A stretch of DNA of 60,559 bases from Ruminiclostridium sp. (GTDB lineage: Bacteria; Bacillota; Clostridia; Oscillospirales; Ruminococcaceae): assembly GCA_017465545.1 (NCBI GenBank), contig JAFTVY010000024.1, positions 1 to 60,559 on the forward strand, in the 5' to 3' direction. Positions 34,184 to 42,846 of this stretch are shown piece after piece. Numbering within the stretch: position 1 is the first letter of the stretch; every line of letters begins with the position of its first letter. A program made the translations under genes and the position numbers. The notes below the pieces were generated by a model. It did not search any database, was not told where the DNA came from, and saw nothing but the letters and a program-made list of their open reading frames with translations.

Positions 34184-36415
34184 ATGACGGCAAGAGGAAC
34201 AACAGCTAAAAAGCTTGTAGCAATGCTTTTATGCGTGCTGATGATGTTCCCTGCCGTTTTTTTGTTACTAAAAAATATCTCCTTTGCCGAAGGCTTCAGC
34301 ATATCCGACTGCGATATTGCCAAAATCGGAGAGGTGCTGTATTCCCCTGGTGGAGCAATGCCGATTCCCGTAATAACAAACGGCAACACTACCCTTACCC
34401 ACGGCACCGATTATACCCTGAGCTTCAGGGATAACAAGGCAATAGGTACAGGCTACGTAATTATAAAGGGCATAGGCGTATATTACGGAACAACAGAAAA
34501 AAGCTTTGTTATAAAACAGCGGGATATTGCCGATACGGAAATATCCGTTTCCGACGTTTTCTACAACACCGATGGTAAAAGACCGAAGGTGGGCGTATCG
34601 GTTGACGGAAGATATTTTACCGAGGGCAAGGATTATACCTTAAGCTATACAGATAATTCCGACGGTACCGTAACGGTAAAGGTGAGCGGTATCGGAGGCC
34701 TTACTGGTAGCAAGGAGGTACTGTACAGCAGTATAAGAGTACCGCTGATTCAAGCAGAGGCGGACTGCGAGGACGTCACCTATACCGCAGACGCTGTGAC
34801 GCCGCCCGTGACGGTAACCTATAACGGCGTCACCCTTACGGAGGGTACCGACTATATAGTACAGTATGAGGATAATATCAACGTCGGCAAGGCGACGGCT
34901 GTCATAAAGGGCAGAGGACGTTACGTCGGCGCTATAAACGAAAGATTCTACGTACTGCCTGCGGATATTTCCATGGCGGAGTTTTCCGTTTCGGGACAGT
35001 ATCTGCCGAGCGGAACGGAATATCAGATAAAGGCGGAATATCTCGGCAAGGAGCTGTCCTCCGAGGACTTTTCCGTAACCCTGCCCGACAAGGTGGGTAC
35101 TCACGAAATAACCGTAACGGGAATCGGAAATTTCAGCGGCGAAAAAGTAATCAACGCTGAGATATCAGCTGCGGATATTTCGCAGGGCGAAATAAATATC
35201 AGCTTTTCAGAAAGCTATGACAGCTACAGCATAGCTGTATATTACGGAGAATATCTGCTGGAGGAGGGTAACGACTATACCCTGACTTCCGGGCAGGATG
35301 GCGTATACGAGACTGTTACAGTAAGCGGCATAGGAAATTATACGGGTACGCTTCAGAAGACCTTTAAGGTATCCGGGCTTACCCCCCTTGATTTAGCTTT
35401 GGTGAATGAGATACCGCCCCATATCTACACGGGCGAATATATCCGCCCTGAGGTAATACTCACCTATAACGGGGAGGAGCTTGTCTACGGCACGGATTAT
35501 TATCTCACCTACGAAAACAATAAAAACGCAGGTACTACAATAATCACCGTTACAGGTATGGGCGACAGCTACGGCACGGTAAGGGAGATTCCCTTCCAGA
35601 TACTTCCCCTTGATATAAATAACTGCAAGCTTATCTGTGACAATATGACCTATACGGGTGAAGAGCTTACTCCCGTACCACTGATAACCTTCGGCAATTA
35701 CACGTTGCTTCAGGATACTGATTTTATAATAGACGGCTACACCGATAACGTAAACGCAGGAAAGGGTACTGTCACGGTATCGGGTACGGGCAATTACACG
35801 GGTAGTGCAGAGCTTGTCTTTATGATAATAGAAAAGACCTATATGCAGGATCTGATAAAAGAACGTCTTGACGAGATGATGGATGGAAGCCACGACCGAC
35901 AGATAAATTCCTACGTACACAGCTATAAGCTCGGCAACTATTATAATACGCTTATGACCTCGGCCTGCACCTGCCACAGCTATTGCAATACGGGTTACGA
36001 ATCGGGCTGTACCTGTCTTATAGGCAGAAGCACCGTGCTGAATAACAGCGGTATCCAGTGCGCAGGCTTTGCTATGGAGGTGTTTGAATATCTCTTCAGC
36101 GGTACCAACGGAGCAGGTGAAAATATCTGCACCACCTATAACAGAACCAATAACGAATGGACGGAAGACGCCATAAAGGAATGGATGATAAACAGCTTTC
36201 GCCCGGGGGATTATTTAGCCTATGACAACGTAGCCTATTATTATCCCCATTACCTTGTTGTGTACTCTGTAGAGGCGGACGGCTTATGGGTATATGAGGC
36301 AAACTACGGCGGCCGCTGTAAGATAAACTTCCGCAAGATGACCTATACCGAAATATATAACCAGCTTGACGATCTGTATCACAGAACGCCTGTAAATTAT
36401 GAGCTTTCTGAATAA
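34184..36415 (+). CDS. secreted Ig-like repeat protein with papain/CHAP-like C-terminal domain
   Basis: 743 aa. A signal peptide (about 1-36) leads into six or seven Ig-like repeats with the pattern YTGEEL-TP-G-DY-Y-NN-AGT-TVTGxGNYTG (about 40-551). After a short helix comes a Cys-rich patch (Cys595, 597, 601, 609, 611) and a C-terminal domain with Cys626 in SGIQCAGFA and His689 in YPHYLVVYS, spaced like the Cys-His pair of NlpC/CHAP amidases. No sortase motif is seen. It follows the FapA gene by 22 bp with an RBS, so it belongs to the end of the flagellar cluster. A wall-remodelling role is an inference. Confidence 0.7.
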   Translation: MTARGTTAKKLVAMLLCVLMMFPAVFLLLKNISFAEGFSISDCDIAKIGEVLYSPGGAMPIPVITNGNTTLTHGTDYTLSFRDNKAIGTGYVIIKGIGVYYGTTEKSFVIKQRDIADTEISVSDVFYNTDGKRPKVGVSVDGRYFTEGKDYTLSYTDNSDGTVTVKVSGIGGLTGSKEVLYSSIRVPLIQAEADCEDVTYTADAVTPPVTVTYNGVTLTEGTDYIVQYEDNINVGKATAVIKGRGRYVGAINERFYVLPADISMAEFSVSGQYLPSGTEYQIKAEYLGKELSSEDFSVTLPDKVGTHEITVTGIGNFSGEKVINAEISAADISQGEINISFSESYDSYSIAVYYGEYLLEEGNDYTLTSGQDGVYETVTVSGIGNYTGTLQKTFKVSGLTPLDLALVNEIPPHIYTGEYIRPEVILTYNGEELVYGTDYYLTYENNKNAGTTIITVTGMGDSYGTVREIPFQILPLDINNCKLICDNMTYTGEELTPVPLITFGNYTLLQDTDFIIDGYTDNVNAGKGTVTVSGTGNYTGSAELVFMIIEKTYMQDLIKERLDEMMDGSHDRQINSYVHSYKLGNYYNTLMTSACTCHSYCNTGYESGCTCLIGRSTVLNNSGIQCAGFAMEVFEYLFSGTNGAGENICTTYNRTNNEWTEDAIKEWMINSFRPGDYLAYDNVAYYYPHYLVVYSVEADGLWVYEANYGGRCKINFRKMTYTEIYNQLDDLYHRTPVNYELSE

Positions 36416-36514
36416 GAATCAGCAAAAATAAGCACTATTATGACAAAAATACAGGAAAATAATAACAGTATTTCGGCATTTTGACGAAAGAAAATTTCTG
36501 TAATCCTTTACATT

Positions 36515-36540
36515 TCAGTATTTATTACTGATTTTGTGTT
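36515..36540 (+). terminator. possible terminator of the flagellar cluster
   Basis: TCAGTA and TACTGA with a 5-nt loop, followed by TTTTGTGTTG. The stem is weak and A/T-rich; it is the best candidate in the 315-bp gap 36416-36730. Confidence 0.35.
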
Positions 36541-36629
36541 GTTTATAGCTAATAAAGGCTTAAAGGGATTGTGCAAAGCGTCAAAGGAAGAAAAATGTTA
36601 TAGTTTTAACAAAAAAAACCGCTGACTTA

Positions 36630-36658
36630 TTGAAATTTCAACCGTTTTGTGGTATGAT
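36630..36658 (+). promoter_or_regulatory. SigA promoter for the EAL gene
   Basis: TTGAAA, 17-bp spacer, TATGAT, 72 bp upstream of the ATG at 36731. Confidence 0.75.
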
Positions 36659-36730
36659 ATTCATATACCGCTATGTTTACGATTACATAGCTATATAAGT
36701 ACAATTACGGCAGACTAAGGAAGTGATACT

Positions 36731-38371
36731 ATGGATATAGTAATAGGACAGCTCGAAAAGCTTACTCAGGACGTCCTATGCCGTGGTATCAAGAGCATTT
36801 CCGAGGTGTCAGAATTTTCTGTTCTTGCAAAATTCTTAGGTATAGGAAAAATAGTACGTACTATCTCCTTTATCGGTGAGGAGACAGAAAGCGAGATATA
36901 TTCCGATGACAGCATAAACGCCATATACAGCAAGAAGATAAAGCGTGCCAACGAGGACAGCACCTTTGTATATACCTATTATCTTGAAAAGTCCTTTACC
37001 GATTTAAGTGAGGATGACCGCAAGGTATTCGAGCTTCTTACAAACGTGCTCAGTATGTGCTACAGCTGTGCCTATACCTTAGAGGCACAAAGAATGCTGT
37101 CCCACATTGACAGAGAGACGGGAATACCCAATGCAAAGGGCTTCAGGGCGTTCTACAACAAGATTCTCTCAGAGGGCAGACTTTCGGAATATGCAGTTAT
37201 AAGAGCAAACGTCAAGGGTTGTAACGTACTGAATAACCTTTTCGGCTATCAGGCGACTACAGACATTATCGTCAAATATGCACAGAAGCTCAACACTACT
37301 ATGGATAATGACGAAATATGCTCAAGGCAGGGTAGTGATAATTTCTGCCTGATGGTAAGAAAAGAGCATTTAAGCGACCATCTTGCCAATTTTACAAAGC
37401 TCCCCATTGACTTTTATTACGGCAAGGAGAAGACGATCTATACAATTTCCCTGCGTGCAGGTATCGTAAAGCTGGACGATGAGGTAACCGACATCAATAC
37501 GACTCTTGCCCGTGCAGAAAGCTGTCTTGACGTAGCAAGAAGAAAGAGCGAGCAGGATATAGTATATTACGATAAGACAGCCATAAAGAGAGAGCTGGAG
37601 CTTATCATATTAGAATCAGAAATGCCCGAGGCACTTAATAACAACGAGTTTGTGGTATATTATCAGCCGAAGGTAAGAATAGACAACCGTATGCTGACAG
37701 GTGCAGAGGCGCTTATCCGCTGGAACAAGAACGGCAAGCTTATTTCTCCTATGGACTTTATCCCCATAGCAGAGCATACCGGCTTTATAAGACATCTTGA
37801 TATGTTCGTGCTTGAGCATACCTGCAGACTGCTTAAAAAGTGGAAAAACGAGGGTAAGAGAATAGTTCCCATATCGGTAAACTTCTCAAAGATCCACCTG
37901 CGCTTCCCTCACCTTGCAGAAAAGATTATGCGTGTACTCAACCGCTATGACATTGAACCGTCATACATCGAGATAGAATTTACTGAGACCGCCTACACAG
38001 ACGATTTCAACGCCATAAAGAAGGCTATCGACGATCTCAAGGGCTACGGAGTTGTGGTTTCTATGGACGACTTCGGAACGGGATATTCCTCCCTTGCACT
38101 TTTAAAGGATCTGGACTTTGACGTACTGAAGCTGGATAAGTCACTCACCAGCAACAAGGATGACGGCAGAGGTCACGTGGTGCTTGAAAACGTACTGCAT
38201 ATGGCAAAGGAGCTGAGTATGGAAACTATCTGCGAAGGCGTAGAGGATAAGTCCATTGTCGAAAAAATACGGAAAATGGGTTGTAATATCATTCAGGGCT
38301 ATTATTTCGACAGACCGCTCCCTGAAAAGGAGTTTGAGGAAAGAATAATAAGCCCCGTATATCAGAAGTAA
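36731..38371 (+). CDS. c-di-GMP phosphodiesterase (degenerate GGDEF-EAL)
   Basis: 546 aa, no TM segments. An N-terminal ~115 residues of unclear fold, then a GGDEF domain whose active-site loop has decayed to QGSDNF (GSDNF at 201-205), so cyclase activity is not expected. The EAL domain (about 285-535) keeps its key residues: EAL at 326-328 (GAEALIRW), SVNFS, EIEFTET, DDFGTGYSS from 446, LKLDKS, CEGVE and IIQGYYF. It should hydrolyse c-di-GMP, opposing the GGDEF enzyme at the other side of the flagellar cluster. Monocistronic with its own promoter and terminator. Confidence 0.88.
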   Translation: MDIVIGQLEKLTQDVLCRGIKSISEVSEFSVLAKFLGIGKIVRTISFIGEETESEIYSDDSINAIYSKKIKRANEDSTFVYTYYLEKSFTDLSEDDRKVFELLTNVLSMCYSCAYTLEAQRMLSHIDRETGIPNAKGFRAFYNKILSEGRLSEYAVIRANVKGCNVLNNLFGYQATTDIIVKYAQKLNTTMDNDEICSRQGSDNFCLMVRKEHLSDHLANFTKLPIDFYYGKEKTIYTISLRAGIVKLDDEVTDINTTLARAESCLDVARRKSEQDIVYYDKTAIKRELELIILESEMPEALNNNEFVVYYQPKVRIDNRMLTGAEALIRWNKNGKLISPMDFIPIAEHTGFIRHLDMFVLEHTCRLLKKWKNEGKRIVPISVNFSKIHLRFPHLAEKIMRVLNRYDIEPSYIEIEFTETAYTDDFNAIKKAIDDLKGYGVVVSMDDFGTGYSSLALLKDLDFDVLKLDKSLTSNKDDGRGHVVLENVLHMAKELSMETICEGVEDKSIVEKIRKMGCNIIQGYYFDRPLPEKEFEERIISPVYQK

Positions 38372-38379
38372 ATAGCAGA

Positions 38380-38411
38380 CGGCACACTCACAAAGAGTGT
38401 GCCGATTTTTT
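38380..38411 (+). terminator. terminator of the EAL gene
   Basis: CGGCACACTC and GAGTGTGCCG, 5-nt loop, followed by ATTTTTT. Confidence 0.9.
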
Positions 38412-38415
38412 GTGC

Positions 38416-38450
38416 AAAAAAATCACCCGATTTCCTGCGAAATCGGGTGA
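38416..38450 (-). terminator. terminator of the cobU-like/pilT unit
   Basis: A 12-bp perfect stem (TCACCCGATTTC and GAAATCGGGTGA) with a 4-nt loop; on the minus strand it is followed by a T-run of seven. It is back-to-back with the EAL terminator. Confidence 0.9.
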
Positions 38451-38476
38451 AAAATTCTTGATTCAGTTAAATCCTA

Positions 38477-39520
38477 TCAGATAAGAGAAGCTAATTCTGC
38501 CTTATCATCGGTATATTCCATAGCGGTTTCCTTGGAAATCTTACCTTCGAGGTACAGACGCTTTAAGCTTTCGTTAAGGGTTACCATACCTGCCTTTGAA
38601 CCAGCCTGCATAACTGTACGCAGCTGGAATACCTTTTCGGAACGGATGAGGTTGGCTGCCGCTTCTGTGTTGCGGAGTATCTCGAATGCCGCAACTCTGC
38701 CCTTATCCTCAGGCATAGGCATAAGGCACTGGGAGATAACGCCGTTTAAGGAGAAGGAGAGCTGAAGTCTTACCTGGTTCTGTTCTTCGTTGGGGAAGGC
38801 GTCTATGATTCTGTTGATGGTCTGAATAGCACCTGTTGTATGAAGGGTAGCGAGAACGAGGTGACCTGTTTCTGCCGCTGTAAGAGCAAGCTTGATAGTC
38901 TCATAGTCACGCATTTCGCCGACAAGAATAACGTCGGGGTTTTCACGAAGGGCGCTTCTTAAAGCGTAGTTGAAGCCCTTAACGTCTGTGCCGATTTCAC
39001 GCTGACGGATGGTAGCCGCCTTGGGAGTGTAGCGATATTCTACAGGGTCCTCGATGGTGAGGATGTGGCACTGACGGTGTTCGTTTATGTAGTCAACCAT
39101 TGTAGCAAGGGTTGTGGACTTACCGCTACCTGTAGCACCTGTTACAAGGATAAGACCTTTAAGTGCGGTCAGCATATCTGTAACGTAGTTAGGAAGTCCG
39201 ATATCCTGGAAGGAAGGGATGGTTTCGTTTAACAGACGGATACTTGCCGCTAACTTGCCGCTCTGACGGAATACGTTGACTCTCTGTCTTGCACCGCTTT
39301 CTGTGGAGAAGGAGAAGTCGATATCGTCGCCGTCGCCCAGCTTTCTTTCCTGTTCTGCTGAAAGCATGGAGAGAATGGTCTTGTTTACAAGGCTGTCATC
39401 CATACCTGAAAAGCGCATCAGCTTGCCGTTGATTCTTATAGCTGTAGCCGCACCTACGGTAAGATGTATATCCGAAGCGTTCTTGCTTCTTGCGAATTCT
39501 ATTAACTTATCAATACTCAT
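38477..39520 (-). CDS. pilT: PilT-type retraction ATPase
   Basis: 347 aa, normal for PilT. Walker A GATGSGKST at 128-136, Asp box ILTIEDPVEY, Walker B VILVGEMRD at 197-205 and His box LATLHTTG at 223-230. PilT retracts type IV pili. There are no pilB, pilC or pilin genes in the window; the partner gene upstream is the CobU-like protein, 21 bp away. It could power twitching or another secretion-ATPase function. Confidence 0.9.
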   Translation of the reverse strand: MSIDKLIEFARSKNASDIHLTVGAATAIRINGKLMRFSGMDDSLVNKTILSMLSAEQERKLGDGDDIDFSFSTESGARQRVNVFRQSGKLAASIRLLNETIPSFQDIGLPNYVTDMLTALKGLILVTGATGSGKSTTLATMVDYINEHRQCHILTIEDPVEYRYTPKAATIRQREIGTDVKGFNYALRSALRENPDVILVGEMRDYETIKLALTAAETGHLVLATLHTTGAIQTINRIIDAFPNEEQNQVRLQLSFSLNGVISQCLMPMPEDKGRVAAFEILRNTEAAANLIRSEKVFQLRTVMQAGSKAGMVTLNESLKRLYLEGKISKETAMEYTDDKAELASLI

Positions 39521-39541
39521 AGTCTGTTACCTGTCCCTTCG

Positions 39542-40084
39542 TTACTTTATTTTAAACTGAATACCGCTTGCGGACATATAAACCTCTGAAGCGGTGTTTG
39601 CTATACGCTGATTTACTGCACCGAGAATCTGTCTGAACAGTATCTGATCCTTATCCTTGGGGCATACGGAAAAGCCGGGTTCGATAGTGATGATAACAAG
39701 TGCGCCGTTGAGCTTTTCTACTCTCTGCATCATTTCGATAACGTTATCAACAACCGTTCTGCGCACGGTTTCCTGCTGTTCGGGAGTGATGTTGTTAACG
39801 TCGGGGCATACCTCGTTGATCACGTTTGACGTGTAGGAGGCAAGGCTGTCAAAAATATAGAACTTGTGATCCTTTACCACGTCGCAGGGAGATTTTACGT
39901 CGTTCATAATTACCCAGTCAACTCCGTTGGTCTTACAGATGTAATTTACTCTGTTGACTGTTTCATCTGTGAGCTGTCTGCCGGTATTTACGATAAGCAC
40001 GTTATCGCAGTTTTTGAAGAAGGACAACGCCCATCTTGTCTTACCGCTTGCCGCTCCGCCTGTTATTAAAGTTATATTGGTCAT
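39542..40084 (-). CDS. CobU-like P-loop protein lacking the active-site histidine
   Basis: 180 aa from ATG 40084 (GAGGAGGT 4 nt upstream). It aligns end to end with adenosylcobinamide kinase/guanylyltransferase: P-loop GGAASGKT at 9-16, a Thr/Asp-Glu stretch (QLTDETVNRV) and the C-terminal VNQRIANTASEVYMSASGI. In CobU the segment after DEM-x3-R-I has the GMP-accepting His pair; here it reads NRVNYIC, so transfer of GMP is unlikely. No cobalamin genes are nearby and it is paired with pilT, so a non-B12 role is likely. Confidence 0.75.
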   Translation of the reverse strand: MTNITLITGGAASGKTRWALSFFKNCDNVLIVNTGRQLTDETVNRVNYICKTNGVDWVIMNDVKSPCDVVKDHKFYIFDSLASYTSNVINEVCPDVNNITPEQQETVRRTVVDNVIEMMQRVEKLNGALVIITIEPGFSVCPKDKDQILFRQILGAVNQRIANTASEVYMSASGIQFKIK

Positions 40085-40132
40085 AGCTACCTCCTCATAC
40101 ACTTATATTGCGAAAAGTGTAATATCGTTATT

Positions 40133-40161
40133 ATTATAGAACATTTTGCAGATTTTGTCAA
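40133..40161 (-). promoter_or_regulatory. SigA promoter for the cobU-like/pilT unit
   Basis: On the minus strand: TTGACA, 17-bp spacer, TATAAT, about 50 bp before the ATG. An ACACTT...AAGTGT dyad lies in the leader (about 40099-40119). Confidence 0.85.
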
Positions 40162-40301
40162 TGTGAAATGTAACAAAATTAGGATGCGGTTTTTGGTGAT
40201 ATTGAAGGAAAAAACGGCTCTTTTTTTATGAAATCGTTTTTACAAAAACATCCCTTTTCAGGTGACGGAAAACAAGAGGAAAAAAATATTTCAAAAAACT
40301 G

Positions 40302-40330
40302 TTGACAAGTCGCTCCGATAATGTTATAAT
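40302..40330 (+). promoter_or_regulatory. SigA promoter for the gene at 40383
   Basis: TTGACA, 17-bp spacer, TATAAT: perfect consensus. It falls inside a longer in-frame extension of the gene, which shows the real start is downstream at ATG 40383 (GGAGG at 40371). Confidence 0.88.
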
Positions 40331-40382
40331 ACGATTCCGTCTCTTTTTTACCCCACACAGTAATATTTCCGGAGGATGTATA

Positions 40383-41363
40383 ATGACAGCAGAAGAAAGA
40401 AAAGTAGCAGATTTTTTAAATCTATCACAGCCTTCCGAATATGATTTTTCATCATATTCGGCAAGTGACAGATACAAAGTGCTTAAAGGACTTGAACGCT
40501 TTATGGTATATAAAGCTTCAGCCGGAGACTTTAACGAGGTTTATGAAAATGCATCGAAAAAATTTGTCAAACTAAAGGCAGAAGGATATTTTAAAGGTCT
40601 ATGCGATCCTGACTCAGGCTGCGCCCTGCTTCAGATTATATACAGACTTTTGTGGGATGAAAAGCATCTGAAATATTGTTTATCCGATAAAGGTTGTATA
40701 AAAGCGGATACGTTGAATTCTCCCGCCACTACTCTTAACAAACTTGTAGTAAAAAGCAAGTCAGGGGAATCGGAACGTTTCAAAAGTCAGATAGAATCAC
40801 GTCAAGAAATGTCGGTGAACTATATCATAGACAGATACTATGACGAGAGTGATGACAGTTTTAAAAAGTGGCTTTCAGATAACGTTTTTCTTATAGAATA
40901 TCTGGACAGTTATCATACTCTTGGCAATTTTATGCCCTACCCCGTAGGATGCAACCAGATAAGAGGAAATGGCGAAACAAAGGATTATTTTGATCTGGCT
41001 CTGGCAATCATATATAACTGTTATAAAACACTTGCGAAGAATGATATGAGACATGAGGCGATGATAATTGCTACCAGACTCAGTGGCAGTGAAGGAACGC
41101 ATGTCAGAGAAGAAAATTTTATGGGCTGGCTTGAAAGCTTTGGTAATTGGAACACCTTTGTAGAAAAGAATTTCCTTTCTCCCTTTGTAGAAAAAGAGAA
41201 CAATAACGGAAACTACGGAAGACCGAAGGAACTGTGGTACGGTCATTTTTCGGGAAAGGTCTTGCCGGAAGAAAAAGAAGAATGTAACGAATATTTTAAA
41301 AATGCTACAGCCTGCATAAAAGAACGCAGTAAACTTATGCTGGAAAGATTAAAGCAAATATAA
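40383..41363 (+). CDS. hypothetical protein, soluble
   Basis: 326 aa. No signal peptide or TM segment. A central stretch GNFMPYPVGCNQIRGNGETK then DYFDLALAIIYNCY looks like a conserved core, and I have a faint recollection of it in other bacterial hypothetical proteins, but I cannot name a function. Slightly more Lys/Ser-rich and A/T-rich than its neighbours. It is followed at 16 bp by the metallophosphoesterase pair and probably shares their transcript. Confidence 0.7.
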   Translation: MTAEERKVADFLNLSQPSEYDFSSYSASDRYKVLKGLERFMVYKASAGDFNEVYENASKKFVKLKAEGYFKGLCDPDSGCALLQIIYRLLWDEKHLKYCLSDKGCIKADTLNSPATTLNKLVVKSKSGESERFKSQIESRQEMSVNYIIDRYYDESDDSFKKWLSDNVFLIEYLDSYHTLGNFMPYPVGCNQIRGNGETKDYFDLALAIIYNCYKTLAKNDMRHEAMIIATRLSGSEGTHVREENFMGWLESFGNWNTFVEKNFLSPFVEKENNNGNYGRPKELWYGHFSGKVLPEEKEECNEYFKNATACIKERSKLMLERLKQI

Positions 41364-41379
41364 ATAGTAAAGGAAATAT

Positions 41380-42060
41380 ATGAAAATTTATGCAATGAGC
41401 GATATTCACGGCTGTATTGCCGAGCTTGACGAGGCGTTATCCCTTATCGATTTATCGGGGAACAATATGCTGATTCTCTGCGGGGACTATATCCACGGCT
41501 ATGACAGTTATTCTGTACTTGACCGCATAACAGCCTTGCAGGAGGAGTACGGAAACGACAGGGTAATAGCCCTTATGGGTAACCACGAAAAAATGGTCAT
41601 AGACGGAGAAATGAGCATAGTAGATAAAGGCACGCCCCTGTATGACGAGGAACGGGAAGCGAAATACGCAGAATGGATGCAAAGCCTTCCCCGCTACTAT
41701 GAAACGGAAAAGCAGATTTTCGTTCACGCAGGAATCTGCGAGGAAGCAGAGGAGCTGTGGCAATGGAGTACCACCGATGACGAATATCTGTGGCAGTTCT
41801 CAAAAAGAAAGGGTAGATTCTGCAAGGATATAATTGCAGGGCATACGGGTACCAGCACTATTGCAAGGAACAGACATTTCCACGATATATATTACGACGG
41901 ACAGAGCCACTATTATATAGACGGCTCCACCCGTAAAAGTCATAAGCTGCCCGTACTTATGTATGATACCGACACCGGCAGATATTACCGTATGACAAGG
42001 CAGGCGGCATGGCCGGTTATCGCATATGAGCCGGAATACTCTTCCGATTACCGTTTCTGA
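41380..42060 (+). CDS. calcineurin-like metallophosphoesterase, copy 1
   Basis: 226 aa. PPP/ApaH-type motifs: SDIHG (Asp8, His10), GDYIHG (Asp36) in place of the usual GDxxDRG, GNHE at 67-70, FVHAGI and IAGHTGTS. These form the two-metal phosphatase site of the PrpA/serine-threonine phosphatase-like group; the substrate is unknown. AAAGGAAATAT precedes the ATG. Copy 2 follows directly and the first ~70 residues of both are nearly identical. Confidence 0.85.
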   Translation: MKIYAMSDIHGCIAELDEALSLIDLSGNNMLILCGDYIHGYDSYSVLDRITALQEEYGNDRVIALMGNHEKMVIDGEMSIVDKGTPLYDEEREAKYAEWMQSLPRYYETEKQIFVHAGICEEAEELWQWSTTDDEYLWQFSKRKGRFCKDIIAGHTGTSTIARNRHFHDIYYDGQSHYYIDGSTRKSHKLPVLMYDTDTGRYYRMTRQAAWPVIAYEPEYSSDYRF

Positions 42061-42082
42061 TATAACGAAAGGAGTTTTTACT

Positions 42083-42742
42083 ATGAAAATTTATGCAATG
42101 AGTGATATTCACGGCTGTATTGCCGAGTTTGACGAGGCGTTATCCCTTATCGATCTGTCAGGGGAGAATATGCTGATTCTCTGCGGAGACTATATCCACG
42201 GCTATGACAGTTATTCGGTGCTTGACCGCATAATAGCCCTTCAGAGAAGGTACGGCGAGGACAAGGTAATAGCTCTTATGGGTAACCACGAGGAGATGGT
42301 TACTGACGGCAGATGGAGAATTTCCGAATTTGATGATGAAACGGATTACGACGAAGCAAGAGAGGACAGATATATACAATGGATGTGCGACCTGCCCCGC
42401 TATTATACCACCGATACGCAGATTTTCGTTCATGCGGGAGTATGCGAGGAGGACGGCGAGCTGTGGGAGGAGACCACCGACGATTATACCTATACCGAGA
42501 AATTTCCTGCCCAGACGGGAAGCTTTTGTATGGATATCATAGCAGGTCACGTCGGTACTGCGGTAGTTGCGGATAATCCCCGTTTCCACGATATATATTA
42601 TGACGGACAGAGCCACTATTATATAGACGGCTCGGTGCTGGACAGCGGCGTTATCCCCGTGCTGATGTATGACTGTGATAAAGAAGAATATTATCAGCTT
42701 TACTCGGGCGGAGCTTTCCCTGTGGATGCATATGAAGAATAA
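42083..42742 (+). CDS. calcineurin-like metallophosphoesterase, copy 2
   Basis: 219 aa from ATG 42083 (AAAGGAG 8 nt upstream); an in-frame upstream extension overlaps copy 1 and is rejected. The same motifs as copy 1 (SDIHG, GDYIHG, GNHE, FVHAGV, AGHVGTA). The proteins agree closely in the N-terminal third and in the stretch YYDGQSHYYIDGS, and differ in the middle and at the C-terminus, indicating a tandem duplication with some divergence. Confidence 0.85.
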   Translation: MKIYAMSDIHGCIAEFDEALSLIDLSGENMLILCGDYIHGYDSYSVLDRIIALQRRYGEDKVIALMGNHEEMVTDGRWRISEFDDETDYDEAREDRYIQWMCDLPRYYTTDTQIFVHAGVCEEDGELWEETTDDYTYTEKFPAQTGSFCMDIIAGHVGTAVVADNPRFHDIYYDGQSHYYIDGSVLDSGVIPVLMYDCDKEEYYQLYSGGAFPVDAYEE

Positions 42743-42796
42743 GCGGAATTTTTACAAAAAATCGTAATATTCCCTTAAAAAATGCGGAAAAATATA

Positions 42797-42825
42797 TTGA
42801 CACGGCGGTAAAAATGTGATATACT
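42797..42825 (+). promoter_or_regulatory. SigA promoter of the aspS-gatCAB operon
   Basis: TTGACA, 17-bp spacer, TATACT, just upstream of the T-box leader. No terminator for the preceding genes is evident in 42743-42796. Confidence 0.85.
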
Positions 42826-42846
42826 TTACCCGAAATAAAAATTATG

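Noticed and set aside
40302-40382. N-terminal extension of the gene at 40383
   Set aside because: The extension would begin within the -35 box of the gene's own promoter.
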